This document shows, piece by piece, positions 10,160 through 20,429 of a stretch of DNA of 64,000 nucleotides. Under the pieces are notes generated by a model. It searched no databases. It worked only from the letters and a program-made list of their open reading frames with translations, and was not told the DNA's origin. The stretch spans positions 1 to 64,000 of the forward strand of contig JBFMAB010000013.1 in NCBI GenBank assembly GCA_040755835.1. Reading direction: 5' to 3'. The stretch is from JADLDB01 sp040755835. GTDB lineage: Bacteria; Myxococcota; Myxococcia; Myxococcales; Myxococcaceae. A program made the translations under genes and the position numbers. The stretch's first letter is position 1. Each line of letters starts with the position of its first letter.

Positions 10160-12576
10160 AGCGCCCCCAGCTCCTCATCCTCGCCACGGTGCTCTCGCTG
10201 CTCGGCTTCGTCGAGCTCCTGGTGGGGCTTGTCCGCATGGACGTGTTGCGCCTCGTCGTGGGCGACCTGGCGGCGCTGGCCGTTGGCTTCGGGCCGTTCG
10301 TCGACCTCCTCGGCGCGCTGGGCTCGGTGCTGGCGTACCCCGTGGTGGTGTCGTCGTTGGGCCGCACGGTCGCGCCCGACGACTTCGCAGCGGGCCAGGT
10401 GCACGTCGTGGTGGGCGCGGCGCTGTGGATCGCCGGGTGGGCGACCGTCGCGCTGGCGCTGCGACAGCCGAAGGCCGTGGTGGCCGAGGCGTCGCCCGCG
10501 GTGGGCAAGGCGCTGCACCCGCGGCTCGCCAACTACGTCGACTTCCATTGGGGCACCCTGGCCGCGTACGGCTTCGGCATCTTCCTCGCCGAGGCGCTCT
10601 TCATCGGCAGCTACCTGGTGCTGGTCGGCAAGGGCAGCGTGCAGGGTGGGGTGGTGCAGGACGGGCTGTCGCCGGTCGCGGCCTTCCTCGTGGCGTTCGG
10701 GCTGTCGCTGGGCGTCGCCTTCCTGGGTGGCTTCGTCGGCGCGGCGAACGCCAAGCGCCTCGCGACGCCCGAGGCCACGCTGGCCTTCCTGTACTTCGGC
10801 CTGCCGATCCCCATCTTCCTCTCGGCGCTGCACGCGGTGCCGTCGCTGATGCTGCAGGCCGGCTACAAGCTGCGCGAGATCATCTACCTCTCGTCGCTGC
10901 TCGGGGAGGCGCGGCCGGAGCTGGGCTACTGGCTGGTCACCGCGGCGCTGGTGCTGGGGCTCTTCCTCGGCATCAACCTGGGCTTCGTGTCCACCTCGTC
11001 GGGGCGCATGGACCTGCGCACCTCGTACGAGCTGTTCATCGCCTCGCGGCACGTGTCGGTGTTCCGCCCGCGGCTGCTCCTGGGCGTGTTCGGCGTGCTG
11101 ATCCTCGGCATCGTCCCGCCGCTGCTCATCTGGGCCATCGTCCAGGCGGCCGAGGCGGTGGTGGAGCGCACCCGCATCAAGCGCCTGGGCCTCGCCGATC
11201 CGCTCGCCGCCGCCGAGGCGCTCAACACGCTGAAGACGAAGGCGCAGACGCCGACGGCGATGATGACCGCGCTGTCGGTGGGCGGCGTGGGCGTCGGCGT
11301 GATGGCGCTCATCATCGTGCTGTCGGTGATGAGCGGCTTCGAGGCGGACCTGCAGAAGAAGATCCTCGGCACCAACTCGCACGGCGTCGTCCTGAAGTAC
11401 TCGCCGGAGATGCCGGAGTACGAGGACGTGCTGGAGCGCGTGCGCAAGGTTCGCGGCGTGGCCGGCGCGACGCCCTTCATCCTGAACGAGGTGATGATCA
11501 GCTCCGAGGGCAACATCGCGGGCTCGATGATCAAGGGCGTCGATCCGAAGACGGTCGGCTCGGTGACGGATCTGCCGGAGTACCTCTTGCCCGGAGGCAA
11601 GCTGGAGTGGCTCGACGAGCCCGAGAAGATCGCCTCGAAGCGCCTCACCGGCCTGTCCACCGGCTTCGACGACACGCCCGCCACGCCGGACAGCGCGCCG
11701 CCGGAGAAGAAGGATCACGTCGAGGACATCGAGCGCGACCCGATGCTCGACCTGCCGTCGCCGGGGAAGGAGGCCGAGGTGGTGCTGCCGGGCCTGGTGC
11801 TGGGCCGGGAGCTGGCGTCGTCGCTCAAGGTCGTGGTCGGCGACCGCGTCAACGTCGTCTCGCCCGTGGGCGGCGAGCTCGGGCCCCAGGGGCCGATGCC
11901 GAAGAGCCGGCCGTTCCGCGTCGCCGGCATCTTCTACTCGGGCATGTACGAGTACGACTCGAAGTTCGTCTACATCCGCCTTCAGGAGGCGCAGACCTTC
12001 TTCAACGTGAAGGGCGCCACCGGCATCGAGGTGAAGGTCGCCGACATCGACAACGCGCGCGGCACGATGAAGGCGATCTACGACACGCTCGAGGGCTACC
12101 CGTACCGCACCAAGGACTGGGGCGAGATGAACCGGAACCTCTTCGCGGCGCTGCGCCTCGAGAAGCTGGTGATGGGGATCATCCTGTCCATCATCGTCAT
12201 CGTCGCCGCGGGCCTCATCGTCGCCACCGTCATCATGCTGGTGCTGGAGAAGCGGAAGGAGATCGCCGTCCTGAAGGCGCTCGGCGTGCCCGACGGCGGC
12301 ATCGTGAAGATCTTCCTCGCCGAAGGCCTGCAGATCGGCGTCGCGGGCGGCGTGCTGGGGTTGGTCGCCGGCCTCGCCTGGTGCTTCTTCATCGAGCGGG
12401 TGGGCATCAAGCTCGACCCGCAGGTCTATTACATTCCCGCGCTGCCGGTACGCATCGAGCCGTTCCAGACGGCGCTGTCGGTGGTGATCGCGATCCTCGT
12501 CACCTTCCTCGCCAGCATCTACCCGGCGTTGAAGGCCTCGCAGGTGGAGCCCGTGGACGGGCTCAAGTCGGAGTAG
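10156..12576 (+). CDS. lolC: LolC/E-type lipoprotein-releasing permease with long N-terminal membrane region
   Basis: An 806-residue inner-membrane protein. The C-terminal half is a LolC/E permease: the characteristic helix 'VGVGVMALIIVLSVMSGFEA' at about residues 375-395, a large periplasmic domain, and a C-terminal FtsX domain with three helices ending 'YPALKASQVEPVDGLKSE'. The family extracts lipoproteins from the inner membrane and hands them to LolA. LolC/E proteins are usually about 400 residues; here about 350 residues with several membrane helices precede the domain. The typical N-terminal motif 'YELFIASRHV' lies near residue 293, separated from the first LolC/E helix by an extra membrane segment. 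It overlaps lysS by four nt, and lolD follows two nt after the stop. Confidence 0.9.
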
Positions 12577-12578
12577 CC

Positions 12579-13280
12579 ATGAGCGAGCCCTTCCTGGCGG
12601 TCGAAGACATCTACAAGTCGTACTTCCTCAACGGGAAGCGCATCGACGTGCTGCGCGGCGTTTCCGTCGCCATCGAGAAGGGCGAGCTCGTCTCGCTCGT
12701 CGGCGCGTCGGGCTCGGGGAAGAGCACGTTCCTGCACGTGCTGGGGACGCTGGACGTGCCGGCGGCGGGCCGCATGCTGTTCCAGGGCCGCTCGGTCTTC
12801 GACATGAACGACGGCGAGGTGGCCGAGTTCCGCAACCGGAGCATCGGCTTCGTCTTTCAGTCGCACTACCTGCTGCCGGAGTTCACCGCCTCCGAGAACG
12901 TGGCGATGCCCGCGCTCATCATGCGGCAGGACCGGCGGCAGGCGCTCAAGCGCGCCCGCGCGCTGCTCGAGCGCGTGGGCCTCGAGCACCGGGCCGACCA
13001 CCGCCCCGGCGAACTGTCGGGTGGCGAGTCGCAGCGCGTCGCCCTGGCCCGGGCGCTCATGCTGGAGCCCGCGCTGCTGCTGGCCGACGAGCCCACCGGC
13101 AACCTCGACCCCGCGACCGGCGAGGGAATCCACACGCTCTTGCGCGAGGTGAACCGCGATCTCGGCGTCACCGCGATCGTCGTCACCCACAACGAGGCGT
13201 TGGCCCGCTCGATGCCCCGGCAGCTGCGGCTGCACGACGGGCTGGTCATTCCCGTCCCGGCGATCCCCGCACAGGCCTGA
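12579..13280 (+). CDS. lolD: LolD-type ABC transporter ATPase
   Basis: A 233-residue ABC ATPase that powers lipoprotein release with the upstream permease. Walker A is GASGSGKST, the Q-loop is at 'FVFQSHYLLPEF', the ABC signature is LSGGESQR, Walker B is ALLLADEPTGNLDP and the switch His is at 'VVTHNEALA'. Length and motif spacing are those of LolD/MacB-type ATPases. The ATG is two nt after the permease stop codon, and bamA follows after 68 nt on the same strand. Only one LolC/E-like subunit is encoded here, so a homodimeric permease is the simplest inference. Confidence 0.93.
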   Translation: MSEPFLAVEDIYKSYFLNGKRIDVLRGVSVAIEKGELVSLVGASGSGKSTFLHVLGTLDVPAAGRMLFQGRSVFDMNDGEVAEFRNRSIGFVFQSHYLLPEFTASENVAMPALIMRQDRRQALKRARALLERVGLEHRADHRPGELSGGESQRVALARALMLEPALLLADEPTGNLDPATGEGIHTLLREVNRDLGVTAIVVTHNEALARSMPRQLRLHDGLVIPVPAIPAQA

Positions 13281-13348
13281 AATCGCCCGAGTTTTCGCTC
13301 GTACCCGGCCCGGGTTTGCCCCTATATGGTGCGCCGCTTTCGAGTGCC

Positions 13349-15733
13349 GTGAGAACGCCACGCGTCATCCTGCTGTGCCTCGCTCTGGCGGCCGCTGCGT
13401 TGCCGGCGTCGGCGCGCGCGCAGGCGCTCGACGTGCCGGCCCCGACGGACCAGGCGGATCGGATCATCGAGATCCGCGTCGAAGGCAATCGCCGCGTCGA
13501 GGCCGAGGCGGTGGCCCGCGCGCTCAAGCAGAAGGTGGGCGACGTCTTCGACCCGGGCCGCACGGCGGACGACCTGCGCGCGCTGTGGGCGCTCAAGTAC
13601 TTCGCGGACCTGCAGCTGCTGGTGCAGCGCACCGCGAAGGGCATCGCCTACGTGGTGCGCGTCACCGAGAAGCCGTCGATCCGCTCGGTGTCGCTGTCGG
13701 GCAACGACGAACTCAGCAAGGACGACTTCAAGGACGTCATCGACATCCGCGCGTTCACCATCCTCGACGTGGCGGCGGTGAAGCGGAACGTGAAGAAGAT
13801 CCAGGAGAAGTACCTGGAGAAAGGCTTCTTCCTCGCCGAGGTGACCTACAAGATCACGCCGAGCGACGACGGGCACGAGGTCGACCTCGTCTTCGTCATC
13901 GACGAGCACGCGAAAGTGGAGGTGAAGCAGATCAACCTGATCGGCGTGCACAAGGTCGATCCGTCGGAGATCAAGTCGCTGCTCGCCACGCAGGAGGGCG
14001 GCTACCTGTCCTTCTTCACCAGCGAAGGAACGTACCGCGAGGAGCTCTTCCAGCGCGACCTGCAGGTCATCCAGATGGCGTACCTCGACCGCGGCTTCGT
14101 CAACGTGCGCGTCGACAAGCCCACGGTCACCCTCACGCCGGACAAGCGCTACATCGCCATCACCATCCGCGTGGAGGAGGGCGAGCAGTACTCCCTGGGC
14201 AAGCTGGACTTCACCGGCGATTTGCTCGAGTCGAAAGAGACGCTGCTCGAGACGGTCAGCTCGCGCGAGGGCATGGTCTTCAATCGCTCGGCGCTCGCCC
14301 GGGACATCCAGGCGATCAACGACGTCTACTACGACCAGGGCTACGCCTACGCGAACGTCACGCCGGTCACCTCGGTCGACGCCGAGAAGAAGACCATCGC
14401 GCTCACCTTCGACATCCAGAAGGGCAACCTCGTCTACATCGAGCGCATCGACATCGTCGGCAACACCAAGACGCGCGACAAGGTGATCCGCCGGCAGCTG
14501 CGCGTCTTCGAAGGCGAGCTCTTCTCGGGCACCGGCATGCGGCGCTCGAAGGAGAAGGTCACCGCGCTGGGCTTCTTCGAGACCGTCGAGGTGACGCACA
14601 AGCCCGGCGCCGACAGCGAGCACGTCATCGTGCAGGTCGAGGTGAAGGAGAAGTCCACCGGACAGTTCCAGGTGGGCCTCGGCTTTTCGAACGTGGAGTC
14701 GTTCATCTTTACCGCGCAGATCGCCCAGCAGAACTTCCTCGGCTGGGGCCAGTCGGTGTCGGCGTCGGCGCAGCTGTCGGCGCTGCGAAGCTTCTTCCAG
14801 CTGCAGTACTTCGATCCGTACTTCCTCGACACCAACTACATCTTCTCGGTCGACGCGTACCGCACGCAGCTGGACTACTTCGGCTTCATCCGCACCGCGA
14901 CGGGCGGCTCGCTGGGGCTGGGCTACTACCTCGTCCAGGACGAGCTCAGTCTGAACCTCGGCTACACGCTCGAGTCGGTGTACCTCGACGCCGGCCGCAA
15001 CTACGTCGAGTCCGTCTCTTTGAGCAACCAGTTCCGCTCGGGCATCACGAGCGCGCTGCGCTTGTCGTCGACGTGGGACCGCCGCAACAACCGGCTGTTC
15101 CCCACCTCCGGCTGGTACGCGAGCGCGATGTTCGAGACCGCGCCCAGCTTCCTGAACCCGGCGCCGGCGAACCTCCAGTACAACTTCAACAAGGTGACCG
15201 CGAACGGCCGCGTGTACTTCCCGCTGCCGCTCGGCGCGGTGTTCAAGGCGCAGCTCACCGTCGGCTACATCCAGGACATCGGTGAGTACCCGCTTCCGTC
15301 GTCCGAGCTGTACTTCCTCGGCGGCATCAACACGATTCGTGGCTACCCGCTACGCAGCATCGCACCCAGCACGCTGGTGGGCCGGAGCACCGGGCCCGAC
15401 GTCACGGTGACGCCGTTCGGCGTCGGCGGAAACAAGCAGGTGGTGCTGAACGCCGAGCTCGAGATCCCGCTGCTCGAGAAGGTCGGCATTCGCGGAGTGC
15501 TCTTCTACGACGCGGGCAACGCCTTCGCGAAGGAAGCGAACTTCTTCCAGCACATCCCCGACCAGGCGAACCGGAACCAGGTGCTGCCGCTCGGGCTGTA
15601 CCACTCCGCCGGCTTCGGCGTGCGTTGGTTCTCGCCCATCGGTCCCCTGCGCTTCGAGTGGGGCATTCCGATCACCCGGCGCATCGCGGACCAGTCGATC
15701 CAGTTCGAGTTCACCATCGGCAACTCGTTCTAG
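13349..15733 (+). CDS. bamA: Outer-membrane protein assembly factor BamA
   Basis: A 794-residue Omp85 protein, the core of the machine that inserts beta-barrels into the outer membrane. A signal peptide ends near 'SARAQA'. Several POTRA domains follow to about residue 430 (each with patterns such as 'INLIGVHKVDPSEIKSLL' and 'IDIVGNTKTRDKVIRRQL'), then a 16-strand barrel containing the conserved 'GGINTIRGYPLRS' and ending in a C-terminal Phe, the usual outer-membrane sorting signal. GTG 13349 is chosen because the signal peptide begins there; a TTG at 13316 is possible. It lies downstream of lolD in a shared envelope-biogenesis set. Confidence 0.94.
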   Translation: MRTPRVILLCLALAAAALPASARAQALDVPAPTDQADRIIEIRVEGNRRVEAEAVARALKQKVGDVFDPGRTADDLRALWALKYFADLQLLVQRTAKGIAYVVRVTEKPSIRSVSLSGNDELSKDDFKDVIDIRAFTILDVAAVKRNVKKIQEKYLEKGFFLAEVTYKITPSDDGHEVDLVFVIDEHAKVEVKQINLIGVHKVDPSEIKSLLATQEGGYLSFFTSEGTYREELFQRDLQVIQMAYLDRGFVNVRVDKPTVTLTPDKRYIAITIRVEEGEQYSLGKLDFTGDLLESKETLLETVSSREGMVFNRSALARDIQAINDVYYDQGYAYANVTPVTSVDAEKKTIALTFDIQKGNLVYIERIDIVGNTKTRDKVIRRQLRVFEGELFSGTGMRRSKEKVTALGFFETVEVTHKPGADSEHVIVQVEVKEKSTGQFQVGLGFSNVESFIFTAQIAQQNFLGWGQSVSASAQLSALRSFFQLQYFDPYFLDTNYIFSVDAYRTQLDYFGFIRTATGGSLGLGYYLVQDELSLNLGYTLESVYLDAGRNYVESVSLSNQFRSGITSALRLSSTWDRRNNRLFPTSGWYASAMFETAPSFLNPAPANLQYNFNKVTANGRVYFPLPLGAVFKAQLTVGYIQDIGEYPLPSSELYFLGGINTIRGYPLRSIAPSTLVGRSTGPDVTVTPFGVGGNKQVVLNAELEIPLLEKVGIRGVLFYDAGNAFAKEANFFQHIPDQANRNQVLPLGLYHSAGFGVRWFSPIGPLRFEWGIPITRRIADQSIQFEFTIGNSF

Positions 15734-15737
15734 CGGC

Positions 15738-16643
15738 TCACCGGAGCGCGAAGGACAAGCCCAGCGCGAGCGCGAGCCCCGCCGCGGCGAGGAGCGCGCC
15801 CAGGCCCATGAAGAGCACCTCGGGCGGAAGGCGGCGGCGCCGGGGCAGCGGCAGCGTCGAGGCGTCGGGCGGCGGCGGTTCCACCACCACCAGCTTCGGC
15901 GCGGGCTCGCTCACGTTCGGCAGCGCGGGCGGCGCCTCGGCGGCGACGGCGGGCGCCCCCACCACCGTCCGCTCCTCCGGCGCGCGCTCCGGGCCGTCGA
16001 AGCGCAGCATCGTCTGGCCCAGCTCCAGCACGTCGCCCGACTGGATCGGCGCCTCGCGCTTGAGCCGCAGCCCGTTCAAGAAGGTGCCGTTCATGTCCGA
16101 CAGCGGTTTCACCCAATGCTGCTTCCCGCGTCGAAAGAGGCGCGCGTGCGAGCGCGAGACGGCGCGATCCTTGAGCCGCACCTGCGCGTCGTCGGCCCGA
16201 CCGATGGAGACGACGTCGGCGGCGATGGGGAACGTGAGGCCCTTGTCATTCCCTGCGACGCAGGTGAACGACGCCGCGCGGGTGTCCTCGACGGCCACGT
16301 CGCCCGACAGCAGCTCCTTGGCGACGAAGGCCGTGCCCGCCAGCTTGCGCGACTCGCGGCGCTGCCCGTCGATGGGCTGTCGCAGCACGACGTCGTTCGG
16401 CAGCTTGAGCTCCTCGCCCGGCACCACCAGCCGCGGCACGTTGGCGGGGAAGAGCGCCTTGCCGATGCGGAGGCTGCGGATCGATCGGACCTCCACGCGG
16501 CCCGCGTCCAGCGTCAGCGTCAGCAGCCCGTGCGGCAGCCCCGCGAGCTGAATGTCGTCCTTCGCGCCGCCGCCCACCGTCACGCGGCCATCCACGAGGT
16601 CTACGGGGAGGATCTCTTCGTTCCAGACGATCTCGAGGCGCAT
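15738..16643 (-). CDS. FHA-domain membrane protein
   Basis: A 301-residue protein. Residues about 1-100 look like a degenerate FHA-like beta domain. Residues about 126-215 form a canonical FHA domain: 'SIGRADDAQVRL', 'VSRSHARLF' and 'DMNGTFLNGLRL' carry the phosphothreonine-binding Arg, Ser, His and Asn. A Pro/Ala-rich linker follows, then a membrane helix at about residues 275-298 at the very C-terminus (tail-anchored), leaving the FHA domain in the cytoplasm. ATG 16643 is chosen because homology-like sequence starts there; the open frame extends further upstream without a better start. It converges with bamA, the stops being four nt apart. A role as a docking protein for Ser/Thr-kinase signalling is inferred. 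Confidence 0.88.
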   Translation of the reverse strand: MRLEIVWNEEILPVDLVDGRVTVGGGAKDDIQLAGLPHGLLTLTLDAGRVEVRSIRSLRIGKALFPANVPRLVVPGEELKLPNDVVLRQPIDGQRRESRKLAGTAFVAKELLSGDVAVEDTRAASFTCVAGNDKGLTFPIAADVVSIGRADDAQVRLKDRAVSRSHARLFRRGKQHWVKPLSDMNGTFLNGLRLKREAPIQSGDVLELGQTMLRFDGPERAPEERTVVGAPAVAAEAPPALPNVSEPAPKLVVVEPPPPDASTLPLPRRRRLPPEVLFMGLGALLAAAGLALALGLSFALR

Positions 16644-16779
16644 GGTGACAGGTCCTCTGAGCAACCCGGACAGGCAACCCGGACAGAGCAACCCGGGGAC
16701 CAGCCACAACCAGCCGGAATCAGGGGCTTCCCGTTTCCCCCGCCGTCCGCGACGTGGACGTGTAGTCTCGCGCGCCGCG

Positions 16780-17985
16780 ATGCGAACGACGCGGATGTGG
16801 GTGTGGGTGCTGCTGGGGCTGGTGGCCGGGTGCCGGGACGAGCAGGCGGGGCCGAAGCCGAAGGCCCCGAGGCCGCCCGCGCCGGGCCAGGTGCGCACGC
16901 TGGACGCCGCGCCGCCGCTGACGTTCTCCAGCGGGGCCACCTTCGCCGGCGGCGCGGTGACGTACCTGGGCAGCGTCGTCGACCCGCTGAGGCCGAAGGC
17001 GGGCGACCAGGTCAGCCTGCGGCACTACTTCCGCGCCGACGGCGACGTGCCCCAGGGTTACCGCTTCTTCATGCACGTGCTGGACGCGGACAGCCGCCGG
17101 CAGCTGGGCAACCTCGACCACGAGATCCAGAACGGCGCCGCGCCGCTGGGCACCTGGCCGAAGGGCCGGGTGGTGGAGGACGCCCACGGCTTCCAGATGC
17201 CGAACTACCCCGGCACGCTGCAGCTGGGCCTGGGTTTCTGGAACGACGCGGGCCGGCTGCCGGTGGACACGACCGCGCTGTCCGACGGCGACAACCGGGT
17301 GCTGGGCCCGAAGTTGGAGTCGGCGGTGGCGTCGCTGCCCGAGTACCGCGCGCCGCGCGCGACGAAGGCGCCCACCATTGACGGCAGGCTGGACGACGAG
17401 GTGTGGAAGTCCGCGCCCGAGGTGACGCTGCAGGGCAGCTACGACGGCCGCCCGGTGATGCGAAAGACGACGTTCCGCGCGGCGTGGGACGACGAGCACC
17501 TCTACGTCGCCTTCTGGGCCGAGGACCCGGACGCCTGGGGCACCAAGCGCAACAAGGACGACGACATCTACAACGAGGACGCCTGCGAGGTGTTCCTCGA
17601 CGCCGACGGCGACGGCGCCACGTACAACGAGCTGCAGGTCTCGCCGCACAACGTGAACTTCGACGCCAGCTTCGTCGCGCGCCGCTCGGACCTGCCCACC
17701 GCGATGAAGTGGGAGTCCGGCATGCAGACAGCCGTCTTCGTGAAGGGCACACTGGACGACGACTCGGACACCGACGAGTTCTGGTCGGCGGAGATGAAGA
17801 TTCCGCTGAAGAGCCTGAACGCGGTGCCGCGCCTGCCCCCGCAGAAGGGCGACCGCTGGCGCTTCAACGCGTACCGGCTCGAGCACCTGAAGCGCCGCAC
17901 GCAGATCGAAGGGCAGGCCTTCAGCCCGCTCTACGTCGGGGACTTCCACCACCTGCCGCGCTTCGGCTGGCTCGTCTTCGAGTGA
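16780..17985 (+). CDS. Lipoprotein with CBM9-like domain
   Basis: A 401-residue lipoprotein (lipobox LVAGC at about Cys18). The N-terminal half (residues about 45-190) is a beta domain with the pattern 'RFFMHVLDADSRRQLGNLDH'. The C-terminal half (about 195-400) matches the carbohydrate-binding module family 9-like fold seen in many bacterial surface proteins: 'KAPTIDGRLDDEVWKSAP', 'YVAFWAEDPDAWG', 'EVFLDADGDGATYNELQVS' and 'WSAEMKIPLKSL'. Such domains bind sugars or haem-type ligands; the ligand here is unknown. It is divergent from the FHA gene, with 136 nt between the start codons, and converges with the next gene. Confidence 0.85.
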   Translation: MRTTRMWVWVLLGLVAGCRDEQAGPKPKAPRPPAPGQVRTLDAAPPLTFSSGATFAGGAVTYLGSVVDPLRPKAGDQVSLRHYFRADGDVPQGYRFFMHVLDADSRRQLGNLDHEIQNGAAPLGTWPKGRVVEDAHGFQMPNYPGTLQLGLGFWNDAGRLPVDTTALSDGDNRVLGPKLESAVASLPEYRAPRATKAPTIDGRLDDEVWKSAPEVTLQGSYDGRPVMRKTTFRAAWDDEHLYVAFWAEDPDAWGTKRNKDDDIYNEDACEVFLDADGDGATYNELQVSPHNVNFDASFVARRSDLPTAMKWESGMQTAVFVKGTLDDDSDTDEFWSAEMKIPLKSLNAVPRLPPQKGDRWRFNAYRLEHLKRRTQIEGQAFSPLYVGDFHHLPRFGWLVFE

Positions 17986-17988
17986 GCG

Positions 17989-19392
17989 TCACTCGGAGAG
18001 GCGACGTGCCTTCGCGCGGAGCGTCTTCGGCACGCGGTCCAGCGAGTCGACGTACGTCTCGACGCCAGACTCGTCGGTGTAGACCCACACGCTCGTCCCC
18101 GCCGCCGGCTCGTCGGAGGCCGTTGGTGTCGGCGGCGGCGCCGTTCGCTGCGGCACGACGGCGCGCAGCGGCGGCCGAGGGGGCGGCGGGGGCGCGGGCG
18201 CGGTGGCCGGGCGCAGCGGCACGCGGAACAGCGCGAGGGGCCCGTCGAATGGATTCTCGGGCGTGGCGCGGCGGGCGACGATCAGCAGCGCGCCGTCGGG
18301 CAACAGCGCGGCGTGGCCGAGCTGGAAGTTCACGCCCGGCTCGTCGAGCTCGAGGATGCCGTCCTTCCCGAAGCCGGGCTCGAGCCGCGCGTCGGCGCGC
18401 CACAGCGTCAGCACCAGGCTCGCCCGGCGCTGCCTCCCGTCGTAGCTGGTGGCGGCGACCAGCCGGCGCTGGTCCGGCAGCACCACGACGTCGAACGGCC
18501 ACTCGTTGCGATCGTCGTGCTGCGTCCAGGTGAGAGGATCGCCCACTTCGCCGGATGGCGACACCGCGCCGAGCTGCTGGCCGCTGCCGCGACCGGTGAA
18601 GTGGATCGTCCCGTCGGAGGCGATCGCAAGCGCGGCGGGCGGCCCGGCGCGGAGCATCACCCGCCCGTGGGTGCCGAACGTCTCGTCGAGCGCGCCGGAC
18701 GGCGTGAGGCGGAACAGCTGGGGAGCCTTCGCCGTGCCGGACGCCACCACGAGCCGGCCGTCAGCGTCCAGCGCCGCGGCGAATTCGTTGTCGTTGGCGA
18801 AGCCGTGGGTGGTGAAGGGCTGCTCGCCTGACGTCCACTGGGGATCGGCCCGCCCGTCGGCGAGGAGCCGCCATGCGTACACCACCGACGAGGCGTCGAC
18901 CGAGTTGGCGCGCGCGACGACGTAGGGCCGCCCCTGTCCGTCAATGAGGACGATCGCCCGCCCGCCGGTCGCGGAGCCGTTCGGGGCCGTGCGCGGGACC
19001 CGCAGCGTCGCCACGCCCGCCGCGCCGAAGGAGCGCACGAGGCTCCCGTCGTCCAGGCGGCGCGCCTCGAGGCGCACCACGACGGCGGCCGGACCCATGG
19101 CAGCCTGGGCGATCACCACCCGCCCGCCCGACGCGTCGACCGCCGCGGAGACGGGGTGCGTGCCCTTCGGCAGCACGACGCGGCCGCTCAGGCGCCCGCT
19201 GCCATCGAACCAGGTCAAGCTGCCGCGGGTGCCCTCGGGGCGCACGTGCGCCTGGTTCACCACCAGCGTGCGGCAGGTCGCGGGATCGGTCCACGCGAAG
19301 ACGGGCGCGCCCAGCTCCGCGCGGCTGGCCGCGTCCGGTTCCCAGGCAGGGCTGCAGGCCGCGGTGAGCGCGGCGGCGACGAGCGTCAGCAC
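17989..19392 (-). CDS. Secreted delta-60-repeat protein with DUF4124-like tail
   Basis: A 467-residue exported protein; the hydrophobic start ends in TAAC, a weak lipobox at about Cys13. The middle contains at least three delta-60 repeats of the form LxxxFGxxGxxxL ('GSLVRSFGAAGVATL', 'GALDETFGTHGRVML', 'ARLEPGFGKDGILEL'), which are thought to form a beta-propeller. A Pro-rich linker follows, then a C-terminal segment 'VYTDESGVETYVDSLDRVP' like DUF4124 domains. Function unknown; a surface or periplasmic role is likely. It is tail-to-tail with the CBM9-like lipoprotein gene, three nt between stops. Confidence 0.82.
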   Translation of the reverse strand: MLTLVAAALTAACSPAWEPDAASRAELGAPVFAWTDPATCRTLVVNQAHVRPEGTRGSLTWFDGSGRLSGRVVLPKGTHPVSAAVDASGGRVVIAQAAMGPAAVVVRLEARRLDDGSLVRSFGAAGVATLRVPRTAPNGSATGGRAIVLIDGQGRPYVVARANSVDASSVVYAWRLLADGRADPQWTSGEQPFTTHGFANDNEFAAALDADGRLVVASGTAKAPQLFRLTPSGALDETFGTHGRVMLRAGPPAALAIASDGTIHFTGRGSGQQLGAVSPSGEVGDPLTWTQHDDRNEWPFDVVVLPDQRRLVAATSYDGRQRRASLVLTLWRADARLEPGFGKDGILELDEPGVNFQLGHAALLPDGALLIVARRATPENPFDGPLALFRVPLRPATAPAPPPPPRPPLRAVVPQRTAPPPTPTASDEPAAGTSVWVYTDESGVETYVDSLDRVPKTLRAKARRLSE

Positions 19393-19429
19393 GGCTCCCA
19401 GTCTAGCCCGGCGTCCGGGGCCGAGGCGT

Positions 19430-20428
19430 CTACCGGTGGTAGCCCTGCAGCAGCTTCACGTAGTTCGCGCGCTCGTAGCCCGACGGATCGGGGCTGCGCT
19501 CGAGGTTCATGCTGCCGACGAGCTGCTTCACCGAGTCGTACTCGTGCTCCTCGAGCCAGCTCTTGAGCCCGTCGCGCATCGCGGTGATGCGCCGGGGCCC
19601 GTTCTTCAAGATCTCGGACACCACCTGCACCGCGCTCGCGCCCGCCATGAGCGACTTGATGACGTGCTGCGTCTCGTGCACGCCGCCCGACGCCGCCAGG
19701 GGCAGCTTCGTCTTCGCCGAGAGGATCGCCAGCCACCGCAGCCGCATCAGCAGCTCCGACGGGTCCGACAGGTGCAGCACGCGCTCGAGCGACAGGTTCT
19801 CGGGATCGATGTCCGGCTGGTACAGGCGGTTGAAGAGCACCAGCCCGGCGATGCCTTCGCTCTCGAGCGAGCGCGCGAAGTTCGGCAGCGACGAGTAGAA
19901 CGGGGACAGCTTCACCGCCACAGGGATCTTCACCGACGCCTTCACCTTCCGGATGATGAAGTGCTGTTCCTGCTCGATGGTGTGCGCGTCCTGCGCCGGA
20001 TCCGACGGCAGCGCGTAGAGGTTGAGCTCCAGCGCGCTCGCGCCGGCCTGCTCGATCAGCTTTGCGTACTCGATCCACCCGCCGGGCGTGGTGCCGTTGA
20101 GCGAGCCGACGACGGGCACCTTCACCGCCGCGCGGATCTTTCGGATCTGCTCGAGGTACGCGTCGGGCCCGAGCGTGAAGTCCGAGGTCGCGGGGAACCA
20201 GCCCTGTGCCTCGGCATTCAGCTCCGTCCACGCGTCCATGTGCCGGTGCGCCGCCATCTGCTCGGCCACCAGCTGCTCCTCGAACAGCGAGTGCATGGTG
20301 ATGCAGCTCGCGCCCGCGTCCTCGAGGCGCCGCACCATGTCCAGATCGTCCACCAGCGGCGAGGCGCCCGGGAAGATCGGGTGCTCGAGCGTCAGGCCGA
20401 GCCATTTCGTCGTCAGGTCCACGGCCAT
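19430..20428 (-). CDS. Dihydroorotate dehydrogenase-like flavoprotein
   Basis: A 332-residue TIM-barrel protein of the dihydroorotate dehydrogenase family. FMN-site features are visible ('KVPVVGSLNGTTPGGW', 'KIPVAVKLSPFYSSL', 'LPLAASGGVHETQHVIKSLM', 'GASAVQVVSEIL'). The class I signature ELNxSCPN is replaced by 'ELNLYALPSD', so a true PyrD role in pyrimidine synthesis is doubtful. Its ATG lies one nt after the stop of the pyruvate:ferredoxin oxidoreductase gene, so the two form an operon. In many bacteria this subfamily accompanies that enzyme; an electron-transfer or side-reaction role is inferred, not shown. Confidence 0.85.
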   Translation of the reverse strand: MAVDLTTKWLGLTLEHPIFPGASPLVDDLDMVRRLEDAGASCITMHSLFEEQLVAEQMAAHRHMDAWTELNAEAQGWFPATSDFTLGPDAYLEQIRKIRAAVKVPVVGSLNGTTPGGWIEYAKLIEQAGASALELNLYALPSDPAQDAHTIEQEQHFIIRKVKASVKIPVAVKLSPFYSSLPNFARSLESEGIAGLVLFNRLYQPDIDPENLSLERVLHLSDPSELLMRLRWLAILSAKTKLPLAASGGVHETQHVIKSLMAGASAVQVVSEILKNGPRRITAMRDGLKSWLEEHEYDSVKQLVGSMNLERSPDPSGYERANYVKLLQGYHR

Positions 20429-20429
20429 G

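Noticed and set aside
19430..20428. True pyrD for pyrimidine biosynthesis
   Set aside because: The SCPN signature is missing and the gene belongs with the pyruvate:ferredoxin oxidoreductase gene.
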